Program-made: the position numbers and the translations under genes
Shown: piece after piece, positions 4,954 through 9,739 of the stretch
How the letters are laid out: each line of letters begins with the position of its first letter
How positions within the stretch are numbered: position 1 is the first letter of the stretch
From: Dehalococcoidia bacterium
Lineage (GTDB): Bacteria > Chloroflexota > Dehalococcoidia > SM23-28-2 > RBG-16-64-32
Length of the DNA: 9,739 nucleotides
NCBI GenBank assembly: GCA_030690405.1
Contig: JAUYGU010000020.1
Span: 1 to 9,739 of the forward strand
Direction: 5' to 3'
The notes under the pieces: model-generated
Database searches by the model: none
What the model saw: the letters and a program-made list of their open reading frames with translations, nothing else
Told to the model about the DNA's origin: nothing

Positions 4954-6654
4954 ATGGACCGGGTATCTGAGTCACTACTTCATGAGTTCTCTGAAGAACA
5001 CGGTATCCTCACGCGGCCCGAAGAGGAAAGGTTTGAGCACTTCGCAGCCTCAATAACGGTTCAGCGTCACTACTCTGAGACGTTTGATACCGACGAGATT
5101 GTAACCGGCGCCGGCGGCGACACTGGAATCGACGCTGTTGCAATACTTGTCAATGGCTCACTCATAACTGACATTGAAACGGTAGAGGAGCAAGCTGACA
5201 CCGCAGGGAATCTCGACGTAACGTTTGTGTTCGTTCAAGCCGAACGGAGCTCGTCCTTTGACGGTGCCAAGATCGGCAATTTTGGCTTTGGAGTGCTGGA
5301 CTTCTTCAAGGAAACTCCAAGCCTCCAGCGCAACGACAGAATTACCGAAGCGGCTGCAATTATGGCCGCTATCTACAAGCAAAGCAGCAAATTCAAGCGG
5401 GGCAATCCGGTCTGCCGGCTCTACTATGTGACAACGGGCAAATGGGTAGAGGATCCCACGCTAGAGACGCGGCGAAGGGCAGTCGTAAATGATCTTAAGG
5501 AGACTGGTCTTTTCCGCGAGGCTGACTTCGTTCCGGTCGATGCTGACGGACTACAGCGCCTCTACAGACAGACGAAGAACGCGATCGCCAGAGAGTTCAA
5601 CTTCGTCAACAGAACGGTAATACCAGACGTTCCGGGGGTGAAGGAGGCGTATCTAGGATTTCTTCCGGCCACTGACTTTGTGAAACTCATTCAAGACGAT
5701 GGTGGCGAAATAATCAGCGGTTTGTTCTACGACAACGTGAGAGACTGGCTCGACTCCAACCCCGTCAATGATGAAATAAGGGTCACCCTGGGGTCTGAAG
5801 CCCGTGCTCGCTTCGTGCTAATGAATAATGGGATCACCATTATCGCAAGGAACCTTCAACCCACTGGAAACAAGTTTCTCATCGAGGATTTCTCCATCGT
5901 AAATGGCTGCCAGACGAGCCATGTCCTCTTTGGAGAACGGGACCAGCTTGATGAATCAGTCATGGTGCCAATCCGGCTGATCGGCACGCAGGACGAGAAC
6001 ATCATCAACGGCATCATTAGAGCCACCAATAGACAGACCGAAGTGAAGGCAGAGCAGTTTTATGCTCTTCAGGAGTTCTCGAAGACACTAGAACTGTTCT
6101 GCCAAGCATTCACGGACGCCCAGCACAAGCTCTATTACGAGAGACGAACGAGGCAATATCACCGCCTACCGATTGAGAAGACTCGCATCGTCACTCCAGC
6201 CAATATGATCAAAGCCTATGCCGCCATGTTCTTGGCCGAGCCGCACAGAACTACGAGGAATTATGCAGCTCTAAAGGCGAAGGTGGGAACAGAAATCTTT
6301 GTGCAAGGTCACCGTATGGAGCCTTACTACGCCGCCGCATACGCTCTCTACAAGCTGGAATTCCTATTTCGCACCGGTAGACTCGAAGCGAAGTATAAGC
6401 CGGCACGATTTCATATCCTCTTAGCGGCTCGGTCCTTGGCAAATCCTGACCGGTTGCCGCCCGCGAATTCCCACGAGATGGAACGCTACTGCAAGACAAT
6501 AATGGCCATCCTTTGGGACCCGACGAAAGCAGATGAGCTGATCATTACCGCGGCCAAGGTGGTTGACTCCGTTGCTGCCGGAAACTTCCACCGGGACAAC
6601 ATCCGCACGGAGCCGTTCACCAAGAAGGTTGTGGCGGAAACCATGACCCGATGA
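4954..6654 (+). CDS. AIPR-family abortive infection phage-resistance protein
   Basis: A 566-residue protein of the AIPR family (Pfam AIPR), known from phage-resistance loci. The hallmark block is present: NNGITIIARN (residues 291-300), FSIVNGCQTSHVLF (313-326) and IIRATNRQTEVKAEQFYALQ (354-373). The C-terminal 190 residues appear helical. The N-terminal 110 residues look like a PD-(D/E)XK nuclease fold: GGDTGIDAVAILVNG with D56 and D60, then VTFVFVQAERS with Q95 and E97. Most related nucleases have Lys where E97 stands, so the site may be altered or inactive. It probably acts as a stand-alone defence gene, since no partner reads in the same direction. GGGAGGG upstream fixes the start. Composition is lower in GC than region 1. 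Cellular target and trigger are unknown. Confidence 0.9.
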   Translation: MDRVSESLLHEFSEEHGILTRPEEERFEHFAASITVQRHYSETFDTDEIVTGAGGDTGIDAVAILVNGSLITDIETVEEQADTAGNLDVTFVFVQAERSSSFDGAKIGNFGFGVLDFFKETPSLQRNDRITEAAAIMAAIYKQSSKFKRGNPVCRLYYVTTGKWVEDPTLETRRRAVVNDLKETGLFREADFVPVDADGLQRLYRQTKNAIAREFNFVNRTVIPDVPGVKEAYLGFLPATDFVKLIQDDGGEIISGLFYDNVRDWLDSNPVNDEIRVTLGSEARARFVLMNNGITIIARNLQPTGNKFLIEDFSIVNGCQTSHVLFGERDQLDESVMVPIRLIGTQDENIINGIIRATNRQTEVKAEQFYALQEFSKTLELFCQAFTDAQHKLYYERRTRQYHRLPIEKTRIVTPANMIKAYAAMFLAEPHRTTRNYAALKAKVGTEIFVQGHRMEPYYAAAYALYKLEFLFRTGRLEAKYKPARFHILLAARSLANPDRLPPANSHEMERYCKTIMAILWDPTKADELIITAAKVVDSVAAGNFHRDNIRTEPFTKKVVAETMTR

Positions 6655-6660
6655 AGGAGA

Positions 6661-6677
6661 GGCGCGATTCTGGCGCC
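6661..6677. other. Short inverted repeat just after the AIPR stop
   Basis: GGCGC (6661-6665) and GCGCC (6673-6677) form a 5-bp stem with a 7-nt loop, 6 bp after the stop codon. There is no T tract, so a role as terminator is weak. Confidence 0.25.
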
Positions 6678-6720
6678 AATCTCGCAGTGTATAATCGACA
6701 CCTCGCTTGGCCTTCATGTA

Positions 6721-6750
6721 GGCTGCCGACTCCCCCGGTCGTCGGCAGCC
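6721..6750. terminator. Strong hairpin between AIPR and the second Rep fragment
   Basis: GGCTGCCGAC (6721-6730) and GTCGGCAGCC (6741-6750) form a perfect 10-bp stem with a 10-nt loop. No T tract follows on either strand. Its place between convergent genes matches that of the hairpins in the first unit (4273-4373), so a bidirectional terminator or a structural cassette element are the main options. The rest of 6655-6880 holds no gene that I can support. Confidence 0.45.
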
Positions 6751-6880
6751 GCTGTCCAGCATGGGTGCGTCATCGCGGGCGTCAAGGTGCGCGTGAGGCA
6801 AGTTCGCCAGGGCAGCCGTCCGGTCTCGCTCCCTTCGACGCCCTCGCCCTCGCACCGTTCCGAAGCGCTGCAGTGACTCG

Positions 6881-7267
6881 CTACCAACGTTGGCCAGGTA
6901 GCCGACGCTGTACGGCATCGAGCGGTTCTGTGAGCCTTTTCGAGAACAGCACGTCGCCACGGGAGATGTCCTTCACCAGGTACTTGGCCGCGTACGCGGC
7001 GCAGTCGGCGACGCACCGGGGGATTTCCAGACGGTCGTACCCGTAACGCGCGTACCAGAGCGACCCAGCGCGCACGATGTCGCCGTCGTCCAACCCACCG
7101 AGGTCGAGCAGGGCATGGAAGTGCGGCCAACCGTTCTTCTGGTACTCCATGCCGCAGACGAACTCGACACGTCGCCCCAGCGCCCCGGAGGCGTCGTTAA
7201 CCCACCTGAGGAAATCTCGTTTGGCCCTGTCGCCTGGCACCACCTTCGGAAGCTCACCCCTAGCCCA
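6881..7267 (-). pseudogene. 3' fragment of a HUH Rep gene, copy 2, interrupted by the IS element
   Basis: The same Rep as at 4377-4715, with identical stop position and C-terminus. HFH is encoded at 7115-7123 and CAAYAAKYLVKD follows. This copy extends about 48 bp further toward the N-terminus (WARGELPKVVPGDRAKRD) until it meets the insertion-sequence end at 7268. At the position where copy 1 changes to CTTCCAA, this copy reads on as normal Rep coding sequence (TTTGGCC), which shows that copy 1 was cut there. The ORF continues into the insertion sequence and happens to read LTFTW across the junction, which resembles HUH motif I, but those bases belong to the insertion-sequence terminus. Whether an intact N-terminal part lies beyond the insertion sequence cannot be seen. 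Confidence 0.8.
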
Positions 7268-7347
7268 TGTGAATGTCAAGCGAAAAGCCACCCACTGTGA
7301 TGATCGAAAAGACACCCACCCCGTGCGATGATGGAAAATGCCACCAC
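7268..7347 (+). repeat. IS21 end near istB with three internal repeats
   Basis: After TGTGAATG, three related units follow: GAAAAGCCACCCAC (7282-7295), GAAAAGACACCCACC (7306-7320) and GAAAATGCCACCAC (7334-7347). The last two share a GATGAT lead-in. Such multiple terminal repeats are known IstA-binding sites in IS21 elements. Confidence 0.75.
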
Positions 7348-7358
7348 TAGAGCCTGGT

Positions 7359-8123
7359 CTAGGAGCGGGCTGTCTCCTTCCTGCGCAGGCTCTCCTTGAA
7401 GCGGTAGGAGTCGCCCTGGAACTCGAGGATGTGGCAGCGATGGGTGAGGCGGTCCAGGAGGGCAGCGGTCAGGCGGGCGTCGCCGAAGATCTCCGTCCAG
7501 CTGGCGAAGTCCAGGTTGGTGGTGACCAGCACCGACCCCCGCTCGTAGCGCTCGGTGAGGACGCCGAACAGCAGCTCAGCGCCGGTCTTGGAGAAGGGGA
7601 CGAACCCGACCTCGTCGAGGATGAGCAGGTCCAGCCTGAGGAGAGCGCTCTCCAGTTTACTCAGCCGCAGCTGTGCCTGGGCCTCCGTGAGCTCATTGAT
7701 GAGACCGGCGGCGGTGGCGAAGCGAACTCGCTTCTCCTGGCGGCAGGCGGCGACACCCAGGGCGATGGCGCAGTGCGTTTTCCCAGTCCCGGTGGGCCCG
7801 GCGAAGACCACGTTCTCCTTCCCCTGGATGTAGTTGCCCTGGGTCAACTCCAGGACGGCCTGCTTGTTGAGGGAGGGGATGGCCGCGAAGTCGAAGCTGT
7901 CCAGGCCCTTCAGCACGGGGAAGCGGGCCTGGGCGATGCGCTTGCGCTCGGAGTTGGCCTCCCGGTGGTGGACCTCGGCCTCCGCCAGGGCCAGGAGGTA
8001 GCGTTCGTAGGGCTGGTTGCTCTGGGAGGCCTCCTGGGCGAAGCGGCGGTAGTTGGCGATGACGGTGGGCAGCTTCAGCCGCTTAAGGTAGATCTTCAGC
8101 AGGAGGTCGGCTTCCACCGTCAT
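7359..8123 (-). CDS. istB: IstB, AAA+ ATPase helper of IS21 transposition
   Basis: A 254-residue ATP-binding protein that loads at target DNA and stimulates the IstA transposase. An N-terminal helical domain (about residues 1-75, IstB_IS21 type) precedes the AAA+ core. Walker A is GPTGTGKT (109-116), Walker B LLILDEVG (166-173), sensor-1 TTN (201-203), and DRLTHR (224-229) carries a likely arginine finger. Length is normal for the family. The ATG lies in an ATGA overlap with the istA stop and no separate Shine-Dalgarno is visible, so translation is coupled to istA. No frameshift or missing motif is seen. Confidence 0.95.
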   Translation of the reverse strand: MTVEADLLLKIYLKRLKLPTVIANYRRFAQEASQSNQPYERYLLALAEAEVHHREANSERKRIAQARFPVLKGLDSFDFAAIPSLNKQAVLELTQGNYIQGKENVVFAGPTGTGKTHCAIALGVAACRQEKRVRFATAAGLINELTEAQAQLRLSKLESALLRLDLLILDEVGFVPFSKTGAELLFGVLTERYERGSVLVTTNLDFASWTEIFGDARLTAALLDRLTHRCHILEFQGDSYRFKESLRRKETARS

Positions 8124-9613
8124 GACCGGGAGAGCAGGAGGTTGTACTGGGAGAGGTCGCGGACCGGCACCTTGAGGCTGAGTTCCTGAGGCAAGGCGTC
8201 CAGCGGGAGAGGTGGCTGCCAGGTGGTCTCCATCTGGTGCAGCAGATGGCGCACGGCGTCGGCGCCCACGCAGCGGTAGCGCAGGGCCAGCTCCAGCGCC
8301 TCGCTGAGCCGCCTCTCACCCACCTGCTCCTTGAGGGCCAGGATGCGCAGGAACTCCTTGACGCCCCTGCCGTCCGGGTGGCGCTCCTCCAGGAAGGCCA
8401 GCGCCTCCCGAAAGGACCGCGGCCAGGGGTAGCGCCGCACAGCCCTGGCCTGGTGGAAGGCCCTGGGCTTGTGGAGCAAGGCCTGGACGTAGTGGTAGGG
8501 GTCCAGGACGTCTTGCCCACGCTGGTAGCAGCGCCGGTGGGAGGCCACCACGCGCTCGCTGGCGGCGATCTCCACCCGGTCCACGTAGGCGCGCACCATC
8601 ACGTTGCGTCCAGCGTACGCCGCCGGCACCGAGTAGCGGTTGCTGTCGAAGGAGGCCAGGCATGAGAGGGTCGCTCTGGCCGGCCGGGTGACGCAGCACG
8701 GCCACGGGCGCGGCGGCAGAGGCAGAAGATGACGACGCTCCTCTTCCCAGGCTTCGGCTGCCGTCTGGTCTCGGCTCTGGAGCCGGCGGCCCAGGCCGCC
8801 CCGGCAGCGCTCCCCCAGGAGGGCGTTCAGCTCCTCCAGGGACGCGACGCGCGGAAGGGGCACCAGGAAGTTGCGGCGGACGTAGCCCACCAGGTTCTCC
8901 ACCAGCCCCTTCTCGTGAGCCTCCCGGGGCCGGCAGAAGTTGCTCTCGAACAGGTAGTGGGAGCGGAAGGCCACGAACCCCTGCTGCTCCTCCCTGTGCG
9001 GACCCGTCAGCACCCTCTTCACCGCCAGGGTCAGGTTGTCGTAGGTGATCCTCCTGGGCGCGCCCCCCAGCTCCTCGAAGGCGGCCACATGGCCGGCGAA
9101 GAAGGCTTCCTGGCTCTGGCGAAGGAAGGCCATGACGAAGGGCCGCTGAGAGTAGCACAGGCGGAAGCAAAAGAGCTGCACCCGGGTCTGGCGGCCGTCC
9201 AGGTAGACATGGGCCTCGCCCCAGTCAACCTGCGCCTCGCTGGGATCGTGGTCAAGGGGGATCATCACCTCCGGCCGGGGCCGCTGTTCCCGGACGTACT
9301 GGCGGACTGTAGACTCCCCGCCCTGGAAGCCGAACTCCGTCACCAGCCGCTGGTAGATGCGGCGGCCGGTGTGACGCTGCTTGGGTGGGCGCTGCTGGTC
9401 TTCCTCCAGCCAGTGGTCGACGAGCGCCAGGAACGGCCCCAGCACGAACCGTGAACGTGGCGCCCGCATGGTGTACCTGGGTGGGCCAGCATCGCTAAGG
9501 GCCTTGCGGACGGTGCGGCGGTCGTGGTGTCTCTCTCGGGCAATCTGCCTGATGCTCTTGCCCTCGATGAAGTAAGCCCGTCGGATCTGTTCTCGCTGGT
9601 CCACTGTGTGCAC
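8120..9613 (-). CDS. istA: IstA, IS21 transposase (DDE)
   Basis: A 497-residue DDE transposase that cuts and joins the insertion-sequence ends. An N-terminal helix-turn-helix (residues about 17-40, KSIRQIARERHHDRRTVRKA) is followed by the catalytic core. Likely catalytic residues are D130 in AQVDWGEA, D192 in ITYDNL and E239 in EKGLVENLVGYVRR. The C-terminal part has the Mu-type beta-barrel-like region around FDSNRYSVPAAYAGR. The frame is open to an ATG at 9685 inside the terminal repeat, but GTG at 9613 is the better start: GGAGG lies 6 nt upstream of it and the protein then begins with the normal IstA N-terminus (TVDQREQIRRAYFIEGKSIR). Confidence 0.94.
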   Translation of the reverse strand: MHTVDQREQIRRAYFIEGKSIRQIARERHHDRRTVRKALSDAGPPRYTMRAPRSRFVLGPFLALVDHWLEEDQQRPPKQRHTGRRIYQRLVTEFGFQGGESTVRQYVREQRPRPEVMIPLDHDPSEAQVDWGEAHVYLDGRQTRVQLFCFRLCYSQRPFVMAFLRQSQEAFFAGHVAAFEELGGAPRRITYDNLTLAVKRVLTGPHREEQQGFVAFRSHYLFESNFCRPREAHEKGLVENLVGYVRRNFLVPLPRVASLEELNALLGERCRGGLGRRLQSRDQTAAEAWEEERRHLLPLPPRPWPCCVTRPARATLSCLASFDSNRYSVPAAYAGRNVMVRAYVDRVEIAASERVVASHRRCYQRGQDVLDPYHYVQALLHKPRAFHQARAVRRYPWPRSFREALAFLEERHPDGRGVKEFLRILALKEQVGERRLSEALELALRYRCVGADAVRHLLHQMETTWQPPLPLDALPQELSLKVPVRDLSQYNLLLSRS

Positions 9614-9619
9614 CCCTGA

Positions 9620-9624
9620 CCTCC
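9620..9624 (-). promoter_or_regulatory. Shine-Dalgarno of istA
   Basis: GGAGG on the minus strand, 6 nt before GTG at 9613. It decides the istA start in favour of GTG over the upstream ATG at 9685. Confidence 0.75.
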
Positions 9625-9674
9625 GGTCGCTGGATTGGCATTGGACAACCCTAGCGTAGCCGGAGTCCTCTTGA

Positions 9675-9739
9675 GGTGGGTGCATTTTCGACCATCACTC
9701 CACCTTTGAGGGTGGGTGCCTTTTAGGCTAGCATTCACA
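9675..9739 (-). repeat. IS21 end near istA with internal repeats
   Basis: Read on the minus strand, TGTGAATG is followed by AAAAGGCACCCACC and then TCGAAAATGCACCCACC, matching the other end. Both repeats lie upstream of istA, where the istA promoter should also be. Confidence 0.72.

Larger units (their letters stand above)
7268..9739 (-). mobile_element. Complete IS21-family insertion sequence (2472 bp)
   Basis: The ends are TGTGAATG at 7268 and its reverse complement CATTCACA ending at 9739. Between them lie istA and istB in the order and overlap typical of IS21. Both ends carry several copies of a GAAAAG-n-CACCCACC motif, as IS21 elements do. The element is inserted in a Rep gene remnant. 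The flanking target duplication cannot be checked because the window ends at its last base. Both genes appear intact, so it may still be active. Its GC-rich codon use differs from that of the defence genes. Confidence 0.92.

Noticed and set aside
6690..6695. TATAAT as a promoter after the AIPR gene.
   Set aside because: There is no acceptable -35 box and no plus-strand gene downstream before the convergent Rep fragment.
6755..6770. A third head repeat, from CGCTGTCC near 6751-6758.
   Set aside because: Only 8 bp match, and neither the CTTCCAA core nor the GCACAGTTATCG block is found at the expected offsets.
7338..8189. A 283-codon plus-strand frame opposite istB, and a 241-codon one at 8729-9454 opposite istA.
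   Set aside because: They are antisense shadows of well-supported transposase genes in high-GC DNA, with no recognisable protein features.
9614..9685. An istA start at the ATG at 9685.
   Set aside because: That start lies in the terminal repeat and adds 24 residues unlike the family. GTG at 9613 has a well-spaced GGAGG.
1..9739. CRISPR array.
   Set aside because: No short direct repeats with regular unique spacers were seen. The only short repeats with regularity are the IS21 terminal repeats.

Overview
The window reads as a high-GC bacterial chromosome segment whose ordinary genes stop at a broken tRNA gene, after which a lower-GC accessory block and an insertion sequence follow. Sigma70-like TATAAT boxes, very short leaders and a winged-helix response regulator without an adjacent kinase would fit Chloroflexota (for example Dehalococcoidia) or another high-GC phylum. 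That assignment is a guess.

Region 1 (1-2258) is chromosomal. It holds the C-terminal part of a low-specificity L-threonine aldolase, a lipoprotein with a TTG start, a 61-residue single-pass membrane protein on the minus strand, and an OmpR-type response regulator with a degenerate receiver pocket.

Region 2 (2259-7267) starts with the 5' half of tRNA-Gly(TCC). Homology to the tRNA ends exactly after the anticodon loop CTTCCAA. From there two units follow in tandem. Unit 1 (2289-4715) is a 71-bp head, then a NotI-family restriction endonuclease with a D12-class adenine methyltransferase, a hairpin-rich spacer, and the 3' end of a HUH Rep gene on the minus strand. Unit 2 (from 4716) is a second copy of the head that again begins with CTTCCAA, then a stand-alone AIPR abortive-infection gene, a hairpin spacer, and a second Rep 3' fragment in the same orientation. 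The two heads align without gaps over 71 bp (48 identities by my count), and the conserved blocks keep the same distance from CTTCCAA. The Rep homology of unit 1 stops right at the second CTTCCAA. I read this as a tandem array of defence cassettes at a tRNA anticodon loop, with each cassette made of an att-like head, one defence system and a Rep tail. No integrase is visible in the window.

Region 3 (7268-9739) is a complete IS21-family element. It has istA and istB on the minus strand with ATGA overlap, and terminal inverted repeats beginning TGTGAATG with internal repeats. It is inserted in the second Rep fragment, so it probably arrived after the cassettes, and its right end is the last base of the window.

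The block as a whole is a small defence island: restriction-modification attacks unmodified DNA, and AIPR probably acts by abortive infection. The Rep remnants and repeats are probably traces of how the modules arrived.
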